Source of the DNA: an uncultured Lachnospiraceae bacterium
GTDB taxonomy: Bacteria > Bacillota > Clostridia > Lachnospirales > Lachnospiraceae
NCBI GenBank assembly: GCA_905197485.1
Contig: CAJJYZ010000015.1
Coordinates: 1 to 52,463, forward strand
Reading direction: 5' to 3'
DNA: 52,463 bases
Numbering within the stretch: the stretch's first letter is position 1; each line of letters begins with the position of its first letter. Positions 1-8,087 of this stretch are shown one piece after another. Made by a program: the position numbers and the translations under genes. Under the pieces are notes generated by a model. It made no database searches. It was not told the DNA's origin and saw nothing but the letters and a program-made list of their open reading frames with translations.

Positions 1-1
1 A

Positions 2-259
2 TTTGAGGAGGCGAAAAGTATGTGTGAGGCATTGGAAGAATTGATGAAAGAAGAATTGGAGGCAAAGAGAGCCGAGGGAGAAGAGATTGGAAAGGAGAGA
101 GGAAAAGAAATAGGGAAAGAAATAGGAAAACAACAAGCATTAAATCGTGTGAATCTGTTGAATCTGAAGCTGGCAGAATTGAATCGACTGGAAGACATTG
201 TGAAAGCAGCTTCTGACCAGGCATATCAGGAGCAATTATTCCAGGAATTTGATTTATAA
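2..259 (+). CDS. Rpn-family nuclease, C-terminal part (5' cut by window edge)
   Basis: The reading frame is open from base 2 (FEEAKSMCEALEEL...), so the gene begins upstream and only its last ~85 residues are visible. The tail has the Glu/Lys-rich run with repeated GKE/GKERGK units that closes many proteins of the Rpn (recombination-promoting nuclease / PD-(D/E)XK transposase-like) family. The intact paralogue at 19711-20619 ends with a similar EAGEERGEERGK stretch. The nuclease domain is not in the window, so activity cannot be judged. A further decayed Rpn-type tail follows at 292-366. The first in-frame ATG at base 20 is unlikely to be the real start. Confidence 0.6.
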   Translation, partial: FEEAKSMCEALEELMKEELEAKRAEGEEIGKERGKEIGKEIGKQQALNRVNLLNLKLAELNRLEDIVKAASDQAYQEQLFQEFDL

Positions 260-291
260 TAAAATTTTATATACGTTAATATGAAGAAACA

Positions 292-366
292 ATGAGAAAG
301 TTGAGAGAGAAGTTTCATCTTACGGAAGAAGATGTAAAAGAGAAAATGAAGCATTGTTGGAAATAA
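292..366 (+). pseudogene. Orphan C-terminal fragment of an Rpn-family gene
   Basis: A 24-codon stretch reads MRKLREKFHLTEED... and ends MKHCWK-stop. This matches the closing motif of Rpn proteins (K-F-x-L-x-E-E-x-x-x-x-x-x-x-x-x-W), as in the intact copy at 19711-20619, which ends DFSLDEEKASEYLEKYWK. No other part of the gene precedes it, so it is most likely scar DNA from a tandem duplication or recombination between Rpn copies. It has no convincing ribosome site and is probably not translated. Confidence 0.5.
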
Positions 367-382
367 GAGTGATAGTGATAAA

Positions 383-421
383 TAGAAAGGCTTTTTGATG
401 TATGTCATCAAAAGGCCTTTC
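383..421 (-). terminator. Rho-independent terminator after the first AraC gene
   Basis: GAAAGGCCTTTTGATG and its complement CATCAAAAAGCCTTTC flank a 5-base loop just past the stop of the minus-strand regulator, followed on that strand by TATTTAT. It can also act on rightward transcripts from the Rpn gene. Confidence 0.7.
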
Positions 422-431
422 GCATGGTTGC

Positions 432-1340
432 CTATTCTTTATCCGATAGTGCTTTAATACTTGAGATATATTCGGATGGCGTCATCCCGGTAATCTTTTT
501 GAACTGTCTGGAAAAATAATGGATGGAAGAGTACCCGAGTTTTTCGGAAATTTGTGTGAAATTCAGGTGCTCCGTTCTCATCATTCGTTTGGATGTCTCG
601 ATTTTCATCTTTGAAAAATATTCGATAATTCCGAGGCCGCTCTGCTCCTGAAAGATTTTCTGAAGCTGTGAGCGTCCGATGACATTGTCTTTACATATCT
701 TTTCGATTGTCAGTTTTTCTCCTAGGTGCGCTTCCAGGTAATTTGTCACCTTGATAAATGTGTTCTGGTCTCCAAGCTGCTTCGTTGTCCTTAAAAATTT
801 CGTGGAACTATGCTGTGTGAAAGCGGAGGCAGCGTGGTATCTTCGGAACATATGGATGAGGAAATGTTCCAGGGACAATTGGATAATCTGAAGAGAGCCG
901 AAAGGCGCGGAAGGTTTTACTATCATTTCTTCCTGATATGGATTGTCAAGTCTCCCTTCAAAGGTTTCCTTCGCTTCGGAGATAATCAGTCCCAGGATAT
1001 TTCGCTCCGTCTCGTCCAGTTTTAACAGTTCCTTCTGGAAGAAATCCATATTGGGACTTTTGCACTCAAAAGAAACAACAATCAAATTCGGCGCGATTTT
1101 CCCGTCAGCAGTCACCTTGTGAAATTCATTTGGCTGGTGGAAGACGATATCACCCTTCTCCAGGCGGTGTGTCGTCTTGTCCGCGGTAATCTCGACAGCG
1201 CCCTTATCCACATAGAGAAATTCCCAGAAATTATGGGATTCTCCCCGAAAAGAAAAGGTGTTCATATATTCGAAATAATGAATGGTATACAGTTTTTCAA
1301 TGTGAAATTCATCTTTCAAAACAATATGTTTGTAGTTCAT
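432..1340 (-). CDS. AraC-family transcriptional regulator (302 aa)
   Basis: Sugar-responsive type of AraC regulator. The N-terminal half is a cupin-like sensing domain containing WEFLYVDKG and a GDIVFHQPNEFHK metal/ligand-pocket motif. The C-terminal ~100 residues are the double helix-turn-helix, with the conserved ending GYSSIHYFSRQFKKITGMTPSEY. A GGGAGAAA ribosome site precedes the ATG. The gene is divergent from the M18 aminopeptidase across 166 bases that hold promoters for both. It is clearly paralogous to the regulator at 5081-6022 (same WEFLYVDKG and PNEFH motifs, same length), so the two probably sense related ligands. The ligand is unknown; control of the neighbouring genes is inferred from position only. 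Confidence 0.85.
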   Translation of the reverse strand: MNYKHIVLKDEFHIEKLYTIHYFEYMNTFSFRGESHNFWEFLYVDKGAVEITADKTTHRLEKGDIVFHQPNEFHKVTADGKIAPNLIVVSFECKSPNMDFFQKELLKLDETERNILGLIISEAKETFEGRLDNPYQEEMIVKPSAPFGSLQIIQLSLEHFLIHMFRRYHAASAFTQHSSTKFLRTTKQLGDQNTFIKVTNYLEAHLGEKLTIEKICKDNVIGRSQLQKIFQEQSGLGIIEYFSKMKIETSKRMMRTEHLNFTQISEKLGYSSIHYFSRQFKKITGMTPSEYISSIKALSDKE

Positions 1341-1380
1341 AAGTTTTCTCCCAATTTTTACTTTTCAAAATTCCATTTTT

Positions 1381-1409
1381 ATCATAACCTATTTTTATGA
1401 AAAAAGCAA
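1381..1409 (-). promoter_or_regulatory. Sigma-A promoter of the first AraC gene
   Basis: On the minus strand, TTGCTT (1404-1409) and TATGAT (1381-1386) are separated by exactly 17 bases, about 40 bases upstream of the regulator's start codon. Confidence 0.6.
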
Positions 1410-1428
1410 AAAAATAGAAAGAAATGAC

Positions 1429-1457
1429 TTCACCTTTTGGTTGTTTTGAGGTACAAT
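1429..1457 (+). promoter_or_regulatory. Sigma-A promoter of the M18 aminopeptidase
   Basis: TTCACC (1429-1434) and TACAAT (1452-1457) with a 17-base spacer, 49 bases before the ATG. The -35 box matches the consensus weakly. Confidence 0.5.
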
Positions 1458-1506
1458 GGCAAATAGAGACATTACATAATAAATTCTAGATTAGGAGGAT
1501 TTGAAA

Positions 1507-2889
1507 ATGGAACGTAAAAACTTATGGGAGACTTACAGTGATGCACAGCGTGCAGAATTGGAAGAAGTAAACAAAAAATACTGTGCATGTCTCGATGCAG
1601 GTAAGACAGAAAGAGAATGTGTAAGAACAACAATCGAGATGGCAGAGGCAGAAGGATACAGAAACTTGAAGGATGTTATCAAGAGCGGTGAGAAATTATC
1701 TGCCGGAGATAAAGTTTATATGGCTTATAATGAAAAGGCAATTGCTTTATTCAATCTTGGAACAGAGCCGCTTGAGGCTGGTATGAACATCTTAGGAGCA
1801 CATATTGACTCCCCACGTATCGACTTAAAGCAGAATCCATTATATGAGACAGACGGATTCGCATATCTTGATACACACTACTACGGTGGAATTAAGAAAT
1901 ATCAGTGGGTAGCTACTCCTCTCGCGCTTCATGGTGTAGTAGTGAAGAAAGACGGAACAGCAGTAAACGTAGCAATCGGTGACAATGACAATGACCCGGT
2001 TCTCGTAATTACAGACTTATTAATTCATCTTGCAGGCGAGCAGATGGAGAAAAACGCTGCGAAAGTAGTAGAAGGAGAGAAATTAGACCTTCTCATTGGT
2101 AATAAACCGGTTGTCGGAGAAGAGAAAGATGCGGTGAAAGCAAACATTTTAGCTCTTCTTAAGAAAACATATGACATTGAAGAAGAAGACTTCCTTTCAG
2201 CAGAGCTTGAAATCGTGCCGGCAGGAAAAGCAAGAGAATGCGGACTTGATTCCAGCATGATTATGGCATACGGACAGGATGACAGAGTATGTGCATTCAC
2301 ATCTTTATTCGCACTCTTAAACGTAAAAGATGTAAAACGTACAAGCTGCTGTCTGTTAGTAGATAAAGAAGAAATCGGAAGCACAGGCGCAAGTGGAATG
2401 AACTCCAACTTATTTGAGAATATCGTTGCAGAACTTCTTGCATGCACAGGAGAATACAGCGACTTAAAAGTACGTCGTGCATTAGCAAACTCTAAGATGC
2501 TTTCTTCTGACGTAAGCGCTGCATTCGACCCAATGTTCCCGGAAGTATTTGAGAAACGTAACTCTGCATTCTTTGCAAAAGGTATCGTATTCAACAAATA
2601 TACAGGAAGCCGCGGAAAGAACGGTTCTAACGATGCAAACCCAGAATACATTGCTGAACTTCGCAAAGTAATGGATGACAATCACGTATCCTTCCAGACA
2701 GCCGAACTCGGAAGAGTAGACGCTGGTGGCGGCGGAACAATCGCTTACTTAATGGCAATGTACGGAATGGATGTTATCGACAGTGGTGTGCCGGTACTTT
2801 GCATGCATGCTCCATGGGAAGTAACAAGTAAAGCAGACGTTTACGAGACAGTTCGTGGATACGAAGCTTTCTTAAAAGCAGAATTTTAA
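1507..2889 (+). CDS. M18-family aminopeptidase (aspartyl aminopeptidase-like, 460 aa)
   Basis: Cytosolic dinuclear zinc exopeptidase that removes N-terminal residues from peptides. Visible M18 signatures are GAHIDSPRIDLK (first metal His/Asp), the DKEEIGS motif carrying the catalytic Glu pair, and a C-terminal APWEVTSKADVYE segment with the final metal-binding His just before it. The length fits the family. The start is set at the ATG at 1507, 7 bases after AGGAGG. A TTG six bases earlier is in frame but too close to the ribosome site. The gene is monocistronic, with its own promoter and a strong terminator. In this neighbourhood it could trim peptides released from glycopeptides, but M18 enzymes are also general housekeeping peptidases. 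Confidence 0.92.
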   Translation: MERKNLWETYSDAQRAELEEVNKKYCACLDAGKTERECVRTTIEMAEAEGYRNLKDVIKSGEKLSAGDKVYMAYNEKAIALFNLGTEPLEAGMNILGAHIDSPRIDLKQNPLYETDGFAYLDTHYYGGIKKYQWVATPLALHGVVVKKDGTAVNVAIGDNDNDPVLVITDLLIHLAGEQMEKNAAKVVEGEKLDLLIGNKPVVGEEKDAVKANILALLKKTYDIEEEDFLSAELEIVPAGKARECGLDSSMIMAYGQDDRVCAFTSLFALLNVKDVKRTSCCLLVDKEEIGSTGASGMNSNLFENIVAELLACTGEYSDLKVRRALANSKMLSSDVSAAFDPMFPEVFEKRNSAFFAKGIVFNKYTGSRGKNGSNDANPEYIAELRKVMDDNHVSFQTAELGRVDAGGGGTIAYLMAMYGMDVIDSGVPVLCMHAPWEVTSKADVYETVRGYEAFLKAEF

Positions 2890-2922
2890 TATAGGTTTGA
2901 AAACTTATTTTTAGCGTAAGAT

Positions 2923-2966
2923 AAAGGTGTTGCCTAATCAGTTGAATGATTGGGCAGCGCCTTTTC
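2923..2966 (+). terminator. Terminator after the M18 aminopeptidase
   Basis: AAAGGTGTTGCCTAATCA pairs with TGATTGGGCAGCGCCTTTT around a 6-base loop and is followed by a short T-rich stretch. Confidence 0.8.
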
Positions 2967-3042
2967 ATGTTTTAGCGTATTATGCGGTTGGAAGATTGCA
3001 ATTTGCGGTTAATGTGAATATAATTAGAATCATAGTCAGGGG

Positions 3043-4443
3043 GTGTATTATGCCAGTACGTTTCGGGCGGCGAAGCAGAGAATCAATCAAATTTTGACGG
3101 ACTTATATAATAAGCATATTTTTCTGTTGAAGGAGAATCTGTTGACGGAGGAGGAAAAAACTTTTTTCAAAAGCGTTACAACAAATATGGACGAGACGAT
3201 TGCTACATTAGCTGTTCATAAAATGTCAGATTTTCTCAACAGATATTATGGGAAAAAAGTGATTATTCTATTGGATGAATATGATACGCCAATGCAGGAA
3301 GCCTATGTAAATGGATATTGGGACGAGTTATCTAATTTCTTGCGAAGCTTATTAAATGCGACATTTAAAACGAACCCGTATTTGGAGCGTGGTATCATGA
3401 CAGGAATCACGCGCGTCAGCAAAGAATCCATTTTTTCGGATTTGAATAATCTGGAGGTTGTCACGACAACTTCAGAGAAATATGCGGATGTGTTTGGATT
3501 TACCGAAGAAGAAGTTTTCTGCGCATTGGAGGAATATGGGCTTTCAGAAAAGCAGGATGAAGTGAGACGCTGGTATGATGGTTTCACGTTCGGGGATAGA
3601 ACGGATATTTATAATCCTTGGTCGATTATCAATTATCTTGATAAAGGGAAGGTGGCTCCATATTGGATTCATACAAGCAGTAATCATCTGATAGGGAAAG
3701 TCATTCGTGAAGGTTCCGGTCAGGTGAAAGAGTCCTTTGAACAGTTGCTTGCCGGAGAAAGTATTACGACGCACATTGAGGAACAAATCGTCTACAATCA
3801 ACTGGATTTGGATGAAAATGCTATCTGGAGTCTTCTTCTTGCAAGCGGATATCTTAAGATTGAGAAAAAAATGGAATCTGGTTTATCATACGATGAATGG
3901 GAGGAAAAGTATGAGTTGTCCGTCACCAATTTTGAAGTGATGATTATGTTTCGGAATATGGTGCGTGGCTGGTTCGCATCGACAGCATCGAATTATAATG
4001 CGTTTATTCAGGCGCTTTTGCAAGATGATTTGAAAGCTATGAATGCATACATGAATCGGACGGCGCTAGCAACTTTCAGTTTTTTTGATAGTGGGAATAA
4101 ACCTTCAAAAGAATCGGAGCCGGAACGATTTTATCATGGATTTGTATTAGGATTGATGGTTGAACTTACAGGACGGTATTCGATTACGTCTAATCGTGAG
4201 AGCGGATTTGGAAGATATGACGTTATTTTGGAGCCAAAGAATAAGGCGGATGATGCGATGATACTTGAATTTAAGGTGCAGGATAGCGATGAGATATCAT
4301 TGCAGGATACGGTGGAAGCTGCATTAGAGCAAATCCGCTCAAGAAAGTATGACACAGTATTATTGGAAAGAGGAATACCGAAAGATAAGATTCGTATATA
4401 CGGATTTGCGTTTCGTGGGAAACAAGTGTTGATAGGGAAATAG
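3043..4443 (+). pseudogene. AAA-ATPase / PD-(D/E)XK protein lacking its P-loop (5'-truncated)
   Basis: This belongs to the large family pairing an N-terminal AAA-like ATPase (AAA-ATPase_like) with a C-terminal PD-(D/E)XK nuclease-like domain (DUF1703). The frame keeps Walker B (VIILLDEYDTPM), the GITRVSKESIFS block and the nuclease core (RYDVILEPKNK...MILEFKVQ). Family members are usually about 550-570 residues and begin with a YVDKT...RPRRFGKS segment containing the P-loop. Here the frame opens (GTG at 3043) only after that region, so about 100 residues including Walker A are missing. A good ribosome site leads instead to an ATG at 3050 in another frame that stops after 15 codons, consistent with a deletion joining the old start to the middle of the gene. 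Residual expression from the GTG cannot be excluded. Confidence 0.7.
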
Positions 4444-4491
4444 AAGTTTTATGGGAAGCTTTATAAATTTAAGAAAGTTTGGAGAAAAATT

Positions 4492-4977
4492 ATGAGATAT
4501 GATTATGCCTTATATAACAGCCCATTAGGAATATTAAAAATTAGTGAAGAGAATCAAAAGATTGTAGGGGTAGATTTGTTGCAAGAAGCGGAAATGATAG
4601 AAAAAATTCAATATCATACAGATTTGCAGTATAAGGCATGTAAACAATTGGAAGAATATTTTGAGGGGAAAAGAAAAAAATTTACATTACCGTTGAACTA
4701 TAATGGGACAGAATTTCAAAAAAAGGTTTGGAATGAATTGCAAAACATTCCGTATGGAGAAACGGTAAGTTATGAAGATATTGCAATTCGGATTGGAAAT
4801 AAAAAAGCAGTACGAGCAATTGGGCAAGCCAATACTAGAAATCCGATTATGATTATAATACCATGTCATAGAGTGATTAATAAAAATGGAACTTTGGGAG
4901 GGTTTGGCTGCGGGACTAACATTAAAGAATATTTGTTAACTTTAGAGAAAAGAAATAAAGTAAGTGCAAAATGTTGA
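4492..4977 (+). CDS. ogt: Methylated-DNA-[protein]-cysteine S-methyltransferase
   Basis: Suicide repair protein that removes O6-methyl from guanine onto its own cysteine. The active-site motif IIPCHRVI is present with Cys at residue 125, preceded by the helix-turn-helix 'arginine finger' segment (KKAVRAIGQANTRNP) and followed by GGFGCG. At 161 residues it is a typical Ogt-type protein without an Ada regulatory domain. GGAGAA lies 6 bases before the ATG. Codon use is visibly more A/T-rich than in the flanking genes, suggesting separate acquisition. It lies alone between the truncated AAA gene and a terminator. Confidence 0.93.
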   Translation: MRYDYALYNSPLGILKISEENQKIVGVDLLQEAEMIEKIQYHTDLQYKACKQLEEYFEGKRKKFTLPLNYNGTEFQKKVWNELQNIPYGETVSYEDIAIRIGNKKAVRAIGQANTRNPIMIIIPCHRVINKNGTLGGFGCGTNIKEYLLTLEKRNKVSAKC

Positions 4978-4994
4978 TATGTTACTCATGAGTT

Positions 4995-5033
4995 ACGCTT
5001 GCACTAAAATGACAGATGCAAGCGTTTTACTCT
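4995..5033 (+). terminator. Terminator between ogt and the convergent AraC gene
   Basis: ACGCTTGCA and TGCAAGCGT form a 9-bp stem followed by TTTTACT. It lies between two convergent genes and is probably used by ogt. Confidence 0.7.
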
Positions 5034-5080
5034 ATTTTAGTTTTGATAGTTCATAAACACAAAATGACAAGATATTCACG

Positions 5081-6022
5081 CTACCTTGCATCATTCATTT
5101 CCTGTGCAAGCGCCGCTTTTCGGAAGGCATCTGCCATACCTTTTACGGAAGAAGCGTATTCCAGAGGGGACATGCCGGTTGTCTTCTTGAACCGCTTCGA
5201 AAAATACGGAAGGGAGCTGTAAGAGAGAAAGTATGCAATCTCTGTGAAGTTCATAATACCATTTCGAATCAATTCTTTTGCCTTCTCAATCTTCATGTTG
5301 TTAAAATATTCCATTGGTCCGCAGTTCTTATAATCGCAGAATACGGTATGAAGCGTGGAACGGCTGATGGAGAATGCGTTGCAGATACTTTGAATCGTAA
5401 GCTGTTCGCAAATATGCGTCTCCATATAAGAGATTAATTGATTCAGTAAAGTCTGTCGCGCGTTATGGCTTCCGGCGGAAAGCTGTTTGGAAACCTTATG
5501 TGCAGAAACAGAGGAAGAATGATTTCTCTGACAAAAAATCAGGAATAATTCCATATATGTAACGATAAGCTGCTGGGAAGCGAACGGAGTCTCTGGCTTC
5601 AATAGTACATGTTCTACGAACGGAATATGCATTGGAGTTCGGAACGTCTGTCTTGCCTCGGTGATGATAAGGGAGATTAAGTCTTTCTCCTTTTCGTTCA
5701 GAGTCAATGTTTTATTTGCGAAGAACTGCATCGCCGGTGAAAAGCTGGTGAAAGAGCAGGCGATGAGGTTCAAAGACGTCTTTCCGGTGGACTTGAACGC
5801 GTGAAATTCATTCGGCTTGTGGAAAATGACATCTCCAGCGTTTAACAATACTTCTTTATCATCGGCGGTTACGGTGATGCTCCCTTTATCCACATAGAGA
5901 AACTCCCAGAAGTCATGAGATTCCCCATGAAAGACGAAATCTTTCGTATATTCGAAGTAATGAATCGTTACAATGGAATCAATTACGAGTTCCCGCTTTA
6001 GGTAAGTTTGTGCATATGCCAT
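5081..6022 (-). CDS. AraC-family regulator of the GalNAc locus (313 aa)
   Basis: Paralogue of the regulator at 432-1340. The N-terminal cupin-type sensor has WEFLYVDKG and GDVIFHKPNEFHA, and the C-terminal double HTH ends SYSSLPYFSKRFKKTTGMSPLEYAS. The start is the ATG complementary to 6020-6022, with AAAGGAGG 8 bases upstream. A much longer open frame upstream is an artefact that overlaps the divergent gene. It is transcribed away from the GH129 gene across a shared 165-base region, the usual arrangement for an activator of an adjacent sugar operon. Its own promoter is close to consensus, while the rightward promoter has a good -10 and no recognisable -35, which suggests activator dependence. 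The inducer is inferred, not shown, to be a GalNAc-containing sugar. Confidence 0.85.
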   Translation of the reverse strand: MAYAQTYLKRELVIDSIVTIHYFEYTKDFVFHGESHDFWEFLYVDKGSITVTADDKEVLLNAGDVIFHKPNEFHAFKSTGKTSLNLIACSFTSFSPAMQFFANKTLTLNEKEKDLISLIITEARQTFRTPMHIPFVEHVLLKPETPFASQQLIVTYMELFLIFCQRNHSSSVSAHKVSKQLSAGSHNARQTLLNQLISYMETHICEQLTIQSICNAFSISRSTLHTVFCDYKNCGPMEYFNNMKIEKAKELIRNGIMNFTEIAYFLSYSSLPYFSKRFKKTTGMSPLEYASSVKGMADAFRKAALAQEMNDAR

Positions 6023-6047
6023 GATTTTTACCCCTCCTTTAGACAAA

Positions 6048-6076
6048 ATTATAACAGAAAAAAGATAATATGACAA
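6048..6076 (-). promoter_or_regulatory. Sigma-A promoter of the second AraC gene
   Basis: On the minus strand TTGTCA (6071-6076) and TATAAT (6048-6053) are spaced by exactly 17 bases, just upstream of the AAAGGAGG ribosome site. Confidence 0.75.
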
Positions 6077-6095
6077 CAATAATAAACAAAAAGAC

Positions 6096-6124
6096 AAGCA
6101 ATGTTGTACAAGGTGTAATATAAT
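6096..6124 (+). promoter_or_regulatory. Probable activator-dependent promoter of the GH129 operon
   Basis: A perfect TATAAT (6119-6124) lies 64 bases before the GH129 start, but the bases 17 upstream (AAGCAA) do not resemble a -35 box. The palindrome TTGTACAA sits in the spacer. A strong -10 without a -35 beside a divergent AraC gene fits positive control. Confidence 0.4.
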
Positions 6125-6187
6125 ACAATTAAGAAAAAGAGGAAAATGGACATTATCACTAAAGCATTTTGGAAAGAGGTAAAGAAG

Positions 6188-8086
6188 ATGACGATTGACG
6201 TGAATAATATACGGCTGGAACTGAATGAGCAGAACCTTTGCTTTTCCGTAGAGAAGGATGGACAGGTTTGGAAGTTCAGAGAAGATGCGAAACTGCGTCT
6301 GGAATGTGAAGAAGGAACAGTGTATTTTAAAGATGCAGTGACAGTAAATCACAAAGAATTCGTATCCGGTATCGGAAAGGGTATTCAGAGCCATTATGAA
6401 GGGTTTGAAGTAAATGGGACAAAGATTCCTTACACATTCGATACAATTATGTGGGTTGAATACGCCAGCGGCAATATTTTCTGCGAGTGGATTCCACTTC
6501 AGGAGGAAGGCTTGACAGTGAAGAGTGTATATTGGCCGGGAGAGATGGAATTTGAAGAAGCAAAAGATTCCTGGTACACACTTTTGAACTGGCAGCAGGG
6601 AATTCTTCTTCCGAATACATGGAAGACAGAAGTAAACAAAGTTGTCTTCGACGGATTTTTCGAAACAGCAGGCGGATATATGCCATGGTACGGACAGGTT
6701 CGCGACAGAGCAGGTTACATTGCAATCTGTATGACGCCTTGGAACGCAGGCTGGAATGTAGAGCATCCGGAAAACGGACCTTATACACATGTGGGAATGC
6801 GTTTTGAACCGAGTCTTGGCAAGATGGACTACCGCAGAGTTGTCCGTTATACATTCTTAAATGATTGCGATTACAATGACTTATGTAAAGTATACAGAGC
6901 CTATGTAAGAGAAGAAGGAAGATTAAGAACTCTTGCGGAGAAGGCAGTTCAGAATCCGACAATCGACGATTTAATTGGATGTGCATTCGTACATAAAGGA
7001 ATTAAGACAAGCGTGCAGAAGGACTCCAGCTTCTATGACCCGGAGAACCCGCACAAGAACGACAATCTTGTGACATTTGCACAGAGAGAAAAAGAAATCA
7101 GAGAACTTCACGAACTTGGAGTGAAGAAATTATATATGCATTTGGATGGATGGGCACAGCCTGGATATGACAACCAGCATCCGGACTACTATCCAATCTG
7201 TGAAGAAGCCGGCGGAGAAGAGGCGATGAAATCTCTTGTGGATACTATGCATGAACTTGGTTACATGTTCGGTATTCATGACCAGTACAGAGATTACTAC
7301 CTTGCAGCAGAGACATACGATGAACATTATGCATGTCAGCTTGCAGACGGAACGATTCCGGGACATGACCGCTGGGCAGGAGGACCTCAGACATACCTTT
7401 GCGGAACACAGGCTCCATACTATGTAAGACGTAACTTTAATTACTTAGAAGAAAAAGGAATCAAGTTAGACGGCGCATATCTGGACGTGTTCACATGTAA
7501 TGAAGGAGATGAATGTGCAAATCCTTACCACAGAATGACAAGAAAAGAATGCTACGATTACAGAGCATTGTGTTTCAGATATTTGCTTTCCAAAGGAATT
7601 CTTCCAAGCTCAGAGGAAGTGAGCGACTGGTGTGTGCCAAGCATGGTAATGTGTCACTATGCACCGTATGAATTCATGATGGAAAAACCGGGCACACCGA
7701 AGAAAGGTATTCCGGTACCGTTATATAACCTTGTATATCATGACTGTCTCATCGAACCTTGGATGATGGATAAAGTAAGCGAAGACGAAGATTATATGTT
7801 ATATGCTCTCTTAAATGGTGGAGCGCCATATATCATTCGCGATGGAGCATATCCGAATACAGACGGTTCTTTTGACGGCGGTGTGACATTCACATTAGAG
7901 GAACAGAGAGATAGATGCAAAGTAGTTTCTGACCTTCATGAGAAAGTTGCAAAATGCGAGCTTGTACATCATGAGCTCGTAGATGGAAACTACAACATTC
8001 AGAGAAGCGTATTCTCGGATGGAACAACAGTTACAGTAGATTTTGACAATCAGACATATGTGATTGAAGAAAGAAAGGGTGTTTAG
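6188..8086 (+). CDS. GH129-type alpha-N-acetylgalactosaminidase (632 aa)
   Basis: Predicted retaining exo-glycosidase releasing alpha-linked GalNAc, for example from GalNAc-Ser/Thr. The barrel shows KKLYMHLDGWAQPGYDNQHPDYYP, then LDGAYLDVFTCNEG with Asp433 and LPSSEE with Glu476. These two residues are 43 apart. The Bifidobacterium bifidum GH129 enzyme NagBb has, from memory, nucleophile Asp435 and acid/base Glu478, the same spacing at almost the same position in a protein of similar length. GH101 endo-enzymes are distant relatives but much larger. There is no signal peptide, so it acts in the cytosol on imported substrate. The start at 6188 has AGAGG at 8 bases; an upstream ATG at 6146 has a poorer site. 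It is followed two bases later by the oxidoreductase gene. Family assignment is by motif and length only. Confidence 0.72.
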   Translation: MTIDVNNIRLELNEQNLCFSVEKDGQVWKFREDAKLRLECEEGTVYFKDAVTVNHKEFVSGIGKGIQSHYEGFEVNGTKIPYTFDTIMWVEYASGNIFCEWIPLQEEGLTVKSVYWPGEMEFEEAKDSWYTLLNWQQGILLPNTWKTEVNKVVFDGFFETAGGYMPWYGQVRDRAGYIAICMTPWNAGWNVEHPENGPYTHVGMRFEPSLGKMDYRRVVRYTFLNDCDYNDLCKVYRAYVREEGRLRTLAEKAVQNPTIDDLIGCAFVHKGIKTSVQKDSSFYDPENPHKNDNLVTFAQREKEIRELHELGVKKLYMHLDGWAQPGYDNQHPDYYPICEEAGGEEAMKSLVDTMHELGYMFGIHDQYRDYYLAAETYDEHYACQLADGTIPGHDRWAGGPQTYLCGTQAPYYVRRNFNYLEEKGIKLDGAYLDVFTCNEGDECANPYHRMTRKECYDYRALCFRYLLSKGILPSSEEVSDWCVPSMVMCHYAPYEFMMEKPGTPKKGIPVPLYNLVYHDCLIEPWMMDKVSEDEDYMLYALLNGGAPYIIRDGAYPNTDGSFDGGVTFTLEEQRDRCKVVSDLHEKVAKCELVHHELVDGNYNIQRSVFSDGTTVTVDFDNQTYVIEERKGV

Positions 8087-8087
8087 A

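Noticed and set aside
5081..6790. Very long minus-strand open frame extending the AraC regulator upstream by about 250 codons
   Set aside because: The extra part overlaps the divergent promoter region and the 5' end of the GH129 gene. The AraC protein has a good ribosome site and promoter at 6022-6076, and the extension has no domain.
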